A DNA stretch of 20,543 bases from Alphaproteobacteria bacterium. Lineage in GTDB: Bacteria > Pseudomonadota > Alphaproteobacteria > RF32 > CAG-239. The stretch is taken from assembly GCA_017479785.1 (NCBI GenBank), contig JAFVBT010000066.1, positions 1 through 20,543 of the forward strand. The letters run 5' to 3'. The notes under the pieces are model-generated. The model was not told the DNA's origin. It saw only the letters and a list, made by a program, of their open reading frames with translations, and searched no databases. Positions within the stretch are counted from its first letter, which is position 1. Every line of letters begins with the position of its first letter. Of this stretch, positions 1 through 7,588 are shown piece by piece. Made by a program: the position numbers and the translations under genes.

Positions 1-1329
1 TTCTTCGAAAAAAATTTTATCAATTTTATCTTTGCTTAATTTATTAACAGCATTGTTTACATTATTAAATTGATTTTTCACACTTTCAATAAAGCGGTCA
101 AAATCGATATCTAACGCTTTGAATTTAGTATCATTGATTTCATTAATTTTAGCGGCATTTGGCGAGATTAATCGTTTTTCGTATCCGTTGACGATGCCGT
201 AAAAAGTGCGATAATTTTTGCGGATTTTCAAAATATCGCGAAAATCAAAGCCGAAACTTTTTTCGGTTGCCACTTCTTCCATATAGTTTTTGGAAACGGT
301 AATAATGCGGTCGGCCAAATGCATATTGGCAGAAGCCTGATTATATGTGTCACCCACCAAAAGCGTATTACTTGTTCGCGGATTGCTGTTTTTGATTGCT
401 TTGGCGTTTTTTAATACCAACGATGCCAAATCTTCATATAAAGAGTTCAGGATTCGCGAGGTGTTTTTATAATCCCACCCCTGATAGCCCATGTGATGTG
501 CAATGTGTATAATCGGGATATCTTTTATTTTATCGGCGATTTCTTCGGACATTCGGTTGGTATATACCTTTGCCAACGTAAGATATTTTGTCAGTCCGGC
601 CAAAGCACCGCTGTGCCAATCATTTGCCAATAATATATTCGGAAGCTGGAGGTTTTCATCTGATTTCACGGCGAGATTTTCCAAAAGAGTATAAACAGCT
701 TTGGAAAAGAAGGCAAATTTTTCAACTTCATCTATGCCGAATTCATTTAAGACATAGCAAGCAGTTTGCCCCGAAGGATTATCTTCGGCCGGATTTATGC
801 TGAAAAAATGTAAATTATGCAGAAAATAATAAGTGACACCGTTCAGCGTTCCTTGATATATTTCTACAATATATTCTTTTAACTTATTTTGCTTTGCGGC
901 AAATTTGAATTTGATTTTTTTAATTTTTTTAACCGCAATGGATTTACCTTCGGCTCCGGTATAAGTTTCGCCGTCAAATTCTGCTTTTTTCTTGCCGGTA
1001 TTACCGATGTACATAGGTGTTAGAATGCAGATGTTGTGACCGACATTTGCAAAAACGCGATTATAATTTTCCGGTAATTCGGAAGCTACCATGCCCAGCC
1101 CGCCGCATTTCATAAATGTTGCCGTTTCGGCACTGATCATCCAAGCATCAATTTTATCAAAGTGCGGCCAAAGTTTGTTGCTCATACACTGCCGACGGGC
1201 CATATTTTGCATTTGATACAACAGCTCGTTTCGCGGCACGCTATAAACAATGGAAAATTTTTTGCGATTAAAATTGGTCGGCAAAAGTCCGAGAATATTT
1301 TTGCTGCCGGCTTGCGAGAAAACTGTCAT
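1..1329 (-). CDS. glgA: Glycogen/starch synthase (GT5 family), 5' part only
   Basis: The reading frame stays open from ATG at 1329 to the window edge, giving 443 codons without a stop; the C-terminal half lies outside. It would transfer glucose from ADP- or UDP-glucose onto a growing alpha-1,4-glucan in the cytoplasm. Visible family marks, in order: MISAETATFMKCGGLG (residues 64-79, the KxGGL donor-binding loop with K74), a HNICILTPMYIG segment, LLANDWHSGALAG (the WHS motif), HIAHHMGYQGWDY, ADRIITVSKNYMEEV and YGIVNGYE (the usual GI.NG.D motif). Together these make up the N-terminal Rossmann domain of a GT-B fold. About 60 residues precede the first conserved strand, more than in typical GlgA. 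The start is supported by an AGGTG ribosome site and an upstream promoter at 1369-1397. Family assignment is firm; whether the donor is ADP- or UDP-glucose cannot be told. Confidence 0.85.
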   Translation of the reverse strand, partial: MTVFSQAGSKNILGLLPTNFNRKKFSIVYSVPRNELLYQMQNMARRQCMSNKLWPHFDKIDAWMISAETATFMKCGGLGMVASELPENYNRVFANVGHNICILTPMYIGNTGKKKAEFDGETYTGAEGKSIAVKKIKKIKFKFAAKQNKLKEYIVEIYQGTLNGVTYYFLHNLHFFSINPAEDNPSGQTACYVLNEFGIDEVEKFAFFSKAVYTLLENLAVKSDENLQLPNILLANDWHSGALAGLTKYLTLAKVYTNRMSEEIADKIKDIPIIHIAHHMGYQGWDYKNTSRILNSLYEDLASLVLKNAKAIKNSNPRTSNTLLVGDTYNQASANMHLADRIITVSKNYMEEVATEKSFGFDFRDILKIRKNYRTFYGIVNGYEKRLISPNAAKINEINDTKFKALDIDFDRFIESVKNQFNNVNNAVNKLSKDKIDKIFFEE

Positions 1330-1368
1330 AATTCACCTTTCTGTGCACATAATTTTTTATTATATAAC

Positions 1369-1397
1369 ATTATAGCGCAAATATTTATAAGCTTCAA
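1369..1397 (-). promoter_or_regulatory. Sigma70-type promoter of the glycogen synthase gene
   Basis: On the minus strand TTGAAG (1397-1392) is followed by a 17-base spacer and a perfect TATAAT (1374-1369). The predicted transcript start near 1362 leaves a leader of about 33 bases before the ATG at 1329. This is the best sigma70 match I found in the window. Confidence 0.6.
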
Positions 1398-1410
1398 CAG
1401 AAAACTACAT

Positions 1411-1440
1411 CTTGACTTATAAAAGATTAATCACTAAGTT
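1411..1440 (+). promoter_or_regulatory. Candidate grpE promoter, possibly heat-shock type
   Basis: CTTGACT at 1411-1417 resembles the -35 of alphaproteobacterial RpoH promoters (CTTG core) and also a sigma70 TTGACA box. A weak -10, TAAGTT at 1435-1440, lies 17 bases beyond TTGACT. The -10 is poor for either sigma factor, so this is only a candidate. It leaves a leader of about 37 bases before grpE. No CIRCE inverted repeat is visible. Confidence 0.3.
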
Positions 1441-1483
1441 TTAATTATATAAGATAAAAGTTTTGAACTTTAAAGAGGATAAA

Positions 1484-2050
1484 ATGACTAATAAACATAA
1501 ACACTTCATGGCAAAAGAAGATGAAAAACAGAAGACAGCCGAGGCCGAAAACTTTGAGCAGGAAAAAGAAGAAATGGCTGTTTCTGAAAATGAAATTGCA
1601 AAATTGCAGGAGGAAAATGCCAAGCTTAAGGATGCTTTTTTGCGTGCTTACGCCGAAGCTGAAAATGTGAAAAAAAGATGCCAACAGGAAATTGAAAAAA
1701 ATTCCAAATATGCAGTCGCATCGTTTGCCAAAGAAATGTTGAGCGTTGCCGATAATCTACAACGAGCCGTTTCGGCGGTGGATGAGGAACACCGTGCGCA
1801 ATATCAGGCGGTTCTGGAAGGCGTGGAAATGACACAAAAAGAGCTGACACACGTGTTTGCTAAATTCGGTGTGCAAAAAATTGAGTGTATGGGGAAAATT
1901 TTTGACCCGAATTTTGAGCGTGTGGTGCAGGAAATTGATGATCCTTCCAAACCCGGCGGTACAATAGTAAGCGAATTACAAGCCGGCTATATGATTAATG
2001 ACCGAATTCTGCGTGAAGCGATGGTTATTGTTACCAAGGGCGGAAAATAA
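1484..2050 (+). CDS. grpE: GrpE, nucleotide exchange factor of DnaK
   Basis: The product has 188 residues and is the cytoplasmic cochaperone that releases ADP from DnaK. An acidic, charged N-terminal coiled coil (ENEIAKLQEENAKLKDAFLR) leads into the family segment with AYAEAENVKKRCQQEIE, then FAKEMLSVADNLQRAV, and the beta domain with FGVQKIECMGKIFDPNFERV and AGYMINDRILREAMVIV, the GrpE signature region at the C-terminus. The ATG at 1484 is preferred over an in-frame TTG at 1463 because AAAGAGGA lies 4 bases upstream of it. The gene stands alone: neither dnaK, dnaJ nor hrcA is adjacent, and lptF follows after 105 bases without a clear terminator. Identification is secure. Confidence 0.95.
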   Translation: MTNKHKHFMAKEDEKQKTAEAENFEQEKEEMAVSENEIAKLQEENAKLKDAFLRAYAEAENVKKRCQQEIEKNSKYAVASFAKEMLSVADNLQRAVSAVDEEHRAQYQAVLEGVEMTQKELTHVFAKFGVQKIECMGKIFDPNFERVVQEIDDPSKPGGTIVSELQAGYMINDRILREAMVIVTKGGK

Positions 2051-2142
2051 TAATTCAAAAATCCGCAGAAACCGTTTTTATTTCTGATAAAATAGTTGTG
2101 GAATAATGTGTAAATATATGTTTTATTCTGTGAAATATATAT

Positions 2143-2148
2143 TATAAT
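2143..2148 (+). promoter_or_regulatory. Possible -10 box giving a leaderless lptF transcript
   Basis: A perfect TATAAT ends 7 bases before the lptF ATG at 2156, so transcription would begin at or next to the start codon. No -35 box is evident at 16-18 bases and the region is very AT-rich, so this may be chance. It fits the lack of a Shine-Dalgarno sequence before lptF. Confidence 0.3.
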
Positions 2149-2155
2149 TCCGCCT

Positions 2156-3286
2156 ATGAAAATATTGAGCAGATATATATTGAAACAGGTTATAATCGGC
2201 TTTTTGCTGGTAACGCTTTCTTTGCTTGCCATGCTGTGGCTTACGCAGTCTTTGCGTTTTGTGGAAATGGTGACCAGACAGGGCTTGCCGGTTTATCTGT
2301 TTGCTGAAATGACTTCACTTTTAATGCCGCGCATTTTTAACGTGTTGTCACCGATTGCGCTTTTTGTTGCGGTTTTGTTCGTGTATAATCGCCTGATTGT
2401 TGATAGAGAAATGGTTGCCATGCAGTCTGCCGGCATCAGCCCGGTGCGAATTGCGCAAGCTGCGATAATTGCCGGTGTTTTGCTGGCAATTTTTAATGTA
2501 TATGTGATGAATTGGGGAATTCCGTCTGCCGAAAGAACTTTCCGTGATTTGGAGTGGCGTGTCAAAAATAATATGACGCAGATGATGTTGCGGGAAGGAG
2601 AGTTTACAGCATTAAAGAACGGTATTACGATTTTTATTGATAAACACGAGGATGACGGTTCTGTTTCCGGTATTTTCGTGCGTGATGAAGGAAATCCGGA
2701 AAAACAGGTCACATTGACGGCTGAAAAAGGCCGCCTGATTGAAACAAAGAACGGACCGCGTATTTTGTTTATTAATGGTGTGCGTCAGGAAATTGATAAA
2801 AAAACATATAAATTCAACTCGTTGGCTTTTACCAGATATTCAGCCGAATTTAATCAAACAGGGGGAGCACACAAGAAAAATCAGACGGTGCGTGAGAGAA
2901 ATTTTGTTGAGTTAATGAGTTCCGCACAAGATAAAAGTTTGAGTGAAAGCGATGTCAGACGCAATATTGTTGAAGGAAATCGCCGCATAATATATCCGTT
3001 GTATAATCTTTTGTATGCTCTTGTGGCTTGTGTCGGGCTGTTGGTCAGCAATTTTAATCGTCGCGGTCAGGCAAGAATTATTGCCGCACAAGTTTTGTGT
3101 ATGACACTTATATGTGCCGGTGACTTGGTGCTTACCAATTTGGCAACGCGGTTTCTGTATTTGCTGCCGCTGTTATATTTGAACATATTACTGCCGTTCG
3201 GAATATGTTTATATTTGTTGCTGTTTTATAATCCGTTTTATTTTTATCATCGTTCGGCAAAAAGGAAAATGCAAAATGTATCATAA
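2156..3286 (+). CDS. lptF: LptF, inner-membrane permease of the LPS exporter
   Basis: The 376-residue YjgP/YjgQ-family protein is one of the two permease subunits that, with LptB, extract lipopolysaccharide from the inner membrane and pass it to LptC-LptA-LptD. Transmembrane helices lie near residues 10-30, 52-75, 95-118, and in a C-terminal group about 275-365. The central soluble part (about 130-265) is the periplasmic jellyroll domain, with the family-like MLREGEFTALKNGITIFI and GPRILFINGVRQEI stretches. RYILKQV at the N-terminus and PRIFNVLSPIALFVAVLFVYNRL favour LptF over LptG. No Shine-Dalgarno precedes the ATG. The end overlaps lptD by 11 bases. A partner lptG would normally follow but is absent here. 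Confidence 0.9.
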   Translation: MKILSRYILKQVIIGFLLVTLSLLAMLWLTQSLRFVEMVTRQGLPVYLFAEMTSLLMPRIFNVLSPIALFVAVLFVYNRLIVDREMVAMQSAGISPVRIAQAAIIAGVLLAIFNVYVMNWGIPSAERTFRDLEWRVKNNMTQMMLREGEFTALKNGITIFIDKHEDDGSVSGIFVRDEGNPEKQVTLTAEKGRLIETKNGPRILFINGVRQEIDKKTYKFNSLAFTRYSAEFNQTGGAHKKNQTVRERNFVELMSSAQDKSLSESDVRRNIVEGNRRIIYPLYNLLYALVACVGLLVSNFNRRGQARIIAAQVLCMTLICAGDLVLTNLATRFLYLLPLLYLNILLPFGICLYLLLFYNPFYFYHRSAKRKMQNVS

Positions 3287-5546
3287 AATCAAAAGTATTA
3301 TTTTCGGCGCGTCGGCGTTCGTGTTTTTATCTTCACAGGCTTTTGCCGTTACGGAAGCCGGAGAGTTTCAGCATAAGGAACATCATTCGCCGAGCGCACA
3401 AATGTATGTAACAAACAATATAGCCAATTTGGATGTCGGCGGAACAAACGACGAGGTTGAAGAGATTAAATTCAGTGCCGATGAAATGAACAGCGATGAT
3501 AAAACGAGGATTATTACGGCAACAGGTGATGTTGAAATTATATATAATCAAATGCGTCTTCTGACCGATAAGTTGATTTATGATCAGAATAAAGACGTTA
3601 TCAATGCCGAGGGGAATGTGCGTATATATACGTCTGACGGCTCTGTTATAGTAGGCGATCGCGCATCGCTGGCGGATAATTTAACCGTTGGTGAGATGTA
3701 CAATATTAAAGTTTTACTGAAAGATAAATCACATGTTTTTGCCGAGAAATTTCGCAAAAAAGGTAATCATAAAAAAGTTATGCATCATGCGGCATATACG
3801 GCATGTGATTTTTGTAAGGGTGTAAGACCTTTATGGGAAGTCAATGCCCGTAAAGTGCAACATGACGAAGAAACTCAGAATGTACACTACAATGATGCCG
3901 TTTTGAAATTTAAGGGGGTGCCTGCTTTTTATACACCGTTTTTGTCGCATCCGGATCCGATGGTTAAAAGACGTTCGGGTTTCTTAATGCCGACAATGGG
4001 AAGCACCGAATATTTGGGCGGATTTTTCCAACCGCGCTATTTTTGGGCGGTAAACGATCAGACAAATGTTATCTTTTCTCCGATTTATTCTGCGGATAAA
4101 GGTATTGTTTGGGACGGTTCATATAAACAATATTTCTATAATTCATATTTCAGTCTTGCCGGTTCTTATTTGAAAGATAAAAACGAAGGGAAAGACAGAG
4201 CGGAAAATCGCGGATATGCTTTTGCTTCAGGGCGATATGATATTAATAACGATTGGCGTTTGAAGTACAATCTGAAATATGTATCGGATTATTTGTATCT
4301 GAAAGAAATGAATCTGCCGTACGATGACGATGCTTGGCTTAATTCTCAAATTTCATTTGAACGTTTTTCCGGCCGCGATTATGTATCAGTGGATGCTTAT
4401 TACTACAAAATGCTCAGTTATAATTTGCATCGTCGTAATGTTCGCCACTATAAAGCCTTAGACAGGCGTAAACCGATTGTGGCGCCTCTGATGTATGGCG
4501 AATTTTATACCGACCAAAGTTCTATCGGCTCATATTTTAAGACAGAACTCGGATCTGCCTCAATTTATCGTCAAGACGGCTCTGAGTCACAAAGGTTGAC
4601 AGCTATAAACTCATGGGTTTTGCCAATGACCAGTGCTTTCGGTGAAAAATATCGGTTTATTGCTTCAGTCAAATCAGATGCTTATTATGTCAACAAATAT
4701 GAATATGAAACAGATAATCGTTATAACGGCGCCACCGGACGCATATTCCCGCAAGCAGGGATTGAATGGCGTTTGCCGTTTGTGCGCGCAACAGACGATT
4801 CCAGACAAATTATAGAGCCGGTCGTTGTCGGTGTGTTGGCACCGGAAGGCGGTAATAAAGCCCATAAAATTCCAAACGAAGACAGTGAAGATGTCTATTT
4901 TGATGACACCAATGTCTTAGACTTGGATCGGTATGCCGGATATGATCGTAACGATACCGGAAGTCGTGTCAGCTATGGTATGCGGTGGAATTCATATGGG
5001 GATATTTTCGGAAGAACTTCGGCATTTTTTGCTCAGACCTATGAATATAACAAACGTTCGGACTTTTTAAGTGCTTTGGACAGACAAAGCAGTCACTTAA
5101 GTGATTATGTCGGCCGTATATATGCTCAGCCGAATCAATATTTGGATTTGAACTATCGTTTTCGTATAGATCGTAAGAAATTTAAGTCAAAGTATGATGA
5201 ATTGGGTACCGGTGTAGGACCATCGTTTTTACGAGCCTATATTTCTTATATTTTCCTGCAGGGAAATACACATTACAATGACTTATATTTCGAGCGAAAA
5301 GAAATATATACATCTTTGAGAGCATCTGTATCGCAGTATTGGTCTGTCAGTGTGTACAATTTGCGTGATTTGAGATCAAAGAGACATCGTAATCTTGAAC
5401 ATGGCGGCAAGGTGATTTACGATGACGAATGTTTAACGTGGGAAACAACGCTTAAAAGATATAACAGCAGTAACCCGAATTTGGATAATGATTATGAATT
5501 TACAACCACATTTTATTTAAAAACCATCGGTAGTTTTGGTTCTTAG
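3276..5546 (+). CDS. lptD: LptD, outer-membrane LPS assembly barrel
   Basis: The 756-residue protein inserts lipopolysaccharide into the outer leaflet of the outer membrane. Residues 1-24 form a signal peptide ending in SQAFA. Residues about 62-160 are the OstA/LptA-like beta-jellyroll (IKFSADEMN, ATGDVEIIY, INAEGNVRIYTSDG). Then come the conserved AAYTACDFCKG with PLWEVNARKV (about 172-193) and YTPFLSHPDPMVKRRSGFLMP, which opens the barrel domain that runs to the end. It has only three cysteines, C177, C180 and C719. The start is placed by AAAGGA 9 bases upstream. It overlaps the end of lptF and is followed 12 bases later by surA, whose product helps fold it, so one operon is likely. Confidence 0.95.
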   Translation: MYHKIKSIIFGASAFVFLSSQAFAVTEAGEFQHKEHHSPSAQMYVTNNIANLDVGGTNDEVEEIKFSADEMNSDDKTRIITATGDVEIIYNQMRLLTDKLIYDQNKDVINAEGNVRIYTSDGSVIVGDRASLADNLTVGEMYNIKVLLKDKSHVFAEKFRKKGNHKKVMHHAAYTACDFCKGVRPLWEVNARKVQHDEETQNVHYNDAVLKFKGVPAFYTPFLSHPDPMVKRRSGFLMPTMGSTEYLGGFFQPRYFWAVNDQTNVIFSPIYSADKGIVWDGSYKQYFYNSYFSLAGSYLKDKNEGKDRAENRGYAFASGRYDINNDWRLKYNLKYVSDYLYLKEMNLPYDDDAWLNSQISFERFSGRDYVSVDAYYYKMLSYNLHRRNVRHYKALDRRKPIVAPLMYGEFYTDQSSIGSYFKTELGSASIYRQDGSESQRLTAINSWVLPMTSAFGEKYRFIASVKSDAYYVNKYEYETDNRYNGATGRIFPQAGIEWRLPFVRATDDSRQIIEPVVVGVLAPEGGNKAHKIPNEDSEDVYFDDTNVLDLDRYAGYDRNDTGSRVSYGMRWNSYGDIFGRTSAFFAQTYEYNKRSDFLSALDRQSSHLSDYVGRIYAQPNQYLDLNYRFRIDRKKFKSKYDELGTGVGPSFLRAYISYIFLQGNTHYNDLYFERKEIYTSLRASVSQYWSVSVYNLRDLRSKRHRNLEHGGKVIYDDECLTWETTLKRYNSSNPNLDNDYEFTTTFYLKTIGSFGS

Positions 5547-5558
5547 CGAGAGGGAAAA

Positions 5559-6758
5559 ATGAAAAAAACAATTTTATTGCTTGCAACTTTTTTGCTTATG
5601 ATATCGTCGGCGCAATCCGAAGATATAAACTTACAACAGTTGGATACGGATTCACGAGCTTCGCAACCTAACAGCAATTCTTTGATGTTTCGTCGTAATG
5701 CCGATCAATATCGTCAGCTTAGTGAAGAAGAAAAAGCCGATATTGCAGAACAACGCGAAATTGCGCGCCGCCGAGCCGAAGAGTATCAGCGTCAGCAAAT
5801 GGAAGAATATCGCCGCCGCCAAGCCGAAGCTGAGGCACAACGTCGCCAAATGGAAGAGGAACGTCGTCGGGCAGAAGCCTTAAAGCCGATAACTTTATAT
5901 GGCAATAAATTAAAAATATATGCGCTTGTTAACGGACAGGTGATTACCAGTAATGATATGCAAAGCCGTATTAATGCTTTTATATTGACAACGGGGATTC
6001 CGTATAACAATAAAACAAAGTCTATGATTACCAACAAGGTTTTGCAAGGTGCTATTGATGAAAAACTGAAACTTCAGGAAGCAAAGAAAAATAAGATAGT
6101 CATTTCTCAAAAAGAGTTGGCAGCCGCTGTTCGTAATTTTGAAAAAAGTAACGGAATGAAAGCAGGACAATTGGATCAGATTCTGGCACAAGCCAAAGTC
6201 AGTCCGAAGGTTTGGATTACGCAAATTGAAGCTGATTTAGCCTGGAAAAAACTGATTTCTATGAAGGGGTATAATAAAATCAGCGTCGGGGAATATGAAA
6301 TAAAACGAGCATATGACGACATTAAAAAAGACATGAAAACGAAAAAGTATATGCTTTCGGAAATTGTGATTAATAAAAAAGATGCCAAAGATATACGGCA
6401 GTTATCCGAAGTTTTGCGTCAAGATCCGCGTTTTGAATTATATGCCATGCAGTTTTCACAGAGCCCGAGCGCGGCAAATGGCGGCCGCTTGGGATGGGTG
6501 CTTCAGGGAAAATTACCGAGTGTATTGGAAAAAGCCGTTGTAAAACTTAAAGAGGGTGGAGTCTCAGACCCGATTGCTTACGGCAATGATTATTACATTT
6601 TCAAAATGGACCGCATTTTTAATCCGGAAACAGATGCTAAATCACTGCCGACCAGGAAAGAAGTTGTTAATTTCTTGGAAAATAAAAAATTGGAAGAAAT
6701 GGCAACCAAATATATGAAAGATTTGCGTAGTCGTGCCCTAATAGAAAAGAAAATCTGA
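5559..6758 (+). CDS. surA: SurA-like periplasmic chaperone / parvulin prolyl isomerase
   Basis: The 399-residue protein is predicted to escort unfolded outer-membrane proteins, LptD among them, through the periplasm. A signal peptide covers residues 1-20. The SurA N-terminal chaperone domain is at about 118-235 (KIYALVNGQVITSNDMQSRI...). A single PPIC/parvulin domain follows at about 263-353 with MLSEIVI, FSQSPSAANGGRLGWV and the closing YYIFKMDRI. A highly charged Glu/Arg/Gln stretch at about 55-108, predicted coiled coil, sits between signal peptide and chaperone domain and is not part of classical SurA. GAGAGGG lies 4 bases before the ATG. The stop overlaps the rsmA start by one base. Confidence 0.85.
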   Translation: MKKTILLLATFLLMISSAQSEDINLQQLDTDSRASQPNSNSLMFRRNADQYRQLSEEEKADIAEQREIARRRAEEYQRQQMEEYRRRQAEAEAQRRQMEEERRRAEALKPITLYGNKLKIYALVNGQVITSNDMQSRINAFILTTGIPYNNKTKSMITNKVLQGAIDEKLKLQEAKKNKIVISQKELAAAVRNFEKSNGMKAGQLDQILAQAKVSPKVWITQIEADLAWKKLISMKGYNKISVGEYEIKRAYDDIKKDMKTKKYMLSEIVINKKDAKDIRQLSEVLRQDPRFELYAMQFSQSPSAANGGRLGWVLQGKLPSVLEKAVVKLKEGGVSDPIAYGNDYYIFKMDRIFNPETDAKSLPTRKEVVNFLENKKLEEMATKYMKDLRSRALIEKKI

Positions 6759-7588
6759 TGCAGGAATTGCCGTCATTAAAAGAAACCGTTGAAAAATATC
6801 AGCTGTTGGCAAAAAAATCTCTCGGGGAGAATTTTTTGCTTGATATGAATATCACCGACAAAATTATTCGGTTATCACTGGCGGCGCAGAATAAAGCGGA
6901 TTTTCAAAATGAATGCGTGTATGAAATCGGACCGGGACCCGGGGGATTAACGCGAGCTGTTTTGGCGGCAAATCCGGCACAATTGACTGTTATTGAAATG
7001 GACGAGCGCTGTATTCAAATTATGAACGATATAAAGGAAGTTGTCGGCGAAAAATTGCAAATTATTCAAGGCGATGCCTTAAAATATGATTTTGGTGAGC
7101 CGACAAAGTGGCCGAAGAATATTGTAAGTAATTTGCCGTACAATATATCTGTTCCGCTTTTGATATCTTGGCTTAAGGAAGCCGCATGTTATAAAAGTAT
7201 GACTCTGATGTTTCAAAAGGAAGTGGCTGAAAGAATAACGGCAGATATCGGGAGTAAGGATTATGGTCGCCTGTCTGTTTTGGCACAGTTGACTTGCTCA
7301 ATTAAGACGTTGTTTAATTTGAGTCCGAGCTGTTTTGTGCCGGCACCGAAAATATGGTCAACCGTGCTTTTATTTCAGCCCTTAGCGCAAGTTCCTCCGG
7401 CAGACATCTTAAATAAAATTGAAATGCTGACAACCATGGCTTTCGGGCAACGCCGCAAAATGATTCGCCAAAGCCTGAAGCAGATTTCGGGTATTACGGA
7501 TATTTGCGCCGTGCTCGGTATTGATATGACTTGTCGCGCCGAAAATTTAACACCGCAACAATATTTGCAAATAGCTCAGAAACTTTAG
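6758..7588 (+). CDS. rsmA: RsmA (KsgA), 16S rRNA dimethyladenosine transferase
   Basis: The 276-residue enzyme uses S-adenosylmethionine to dimethylate the two adjacent adenosines near the 3' end of 16S rRNA (A1518 and A1519 in E. coli numbering). Visible motifs: SLGENFLLD (residues 21-29, LGQNFL-like), EIGPGPGGLT (56-65, SAM loop), IEMDE (79-83), GDAL (105-108), NLPYNIS (125-131, catalytic motif IV) and the C-terminal FGQRRKMIRQSLK. The start codon shares a base with the surA stop and lacks a strong ribosome site, so translation is probably coupled. The gene order surA-rsmA is common, but pdxA, often between them, is absent. The end overlaps the convergent MFS gene by 4 bases. Confidence 0.95.
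   Translation: MQELPSLKETVEKYQLLAKKSLGENFLLDMNITDKIIRLSLAAQNKADFQNECVYEIGPGPGGLTRAVLAANPAQLTVIEMDERCIQIMNDIKEVVGEKLQIIQGDALKYDFGEPTKWPKNIVSNLPYNISVPLLISWLKEAACYKSMTLMFQKEVAERITADIGSKDYGRLSVLAQLTCSIKTLFNLSPSCFVPAPKIWSTVLLFQPLAQVPPADILNKIEMLTTMAFGQRRKMIRQSLKQISGITDICAVLGIDMTCRAENLTPQQYLQIAQKL

Noticed and set aside
503..803. Plus-strand open frames opposite the glycogen synthase gene.
   Set aside because: They lie within a clearly conserved minus-strand gene and their products resemble no family.
2062..2084. CAGAAA/TTTCTG inverted repeat after grpE as a terminator.
   Set aside because: The stem is six mostly A-T pairs and is not followed by a T run.
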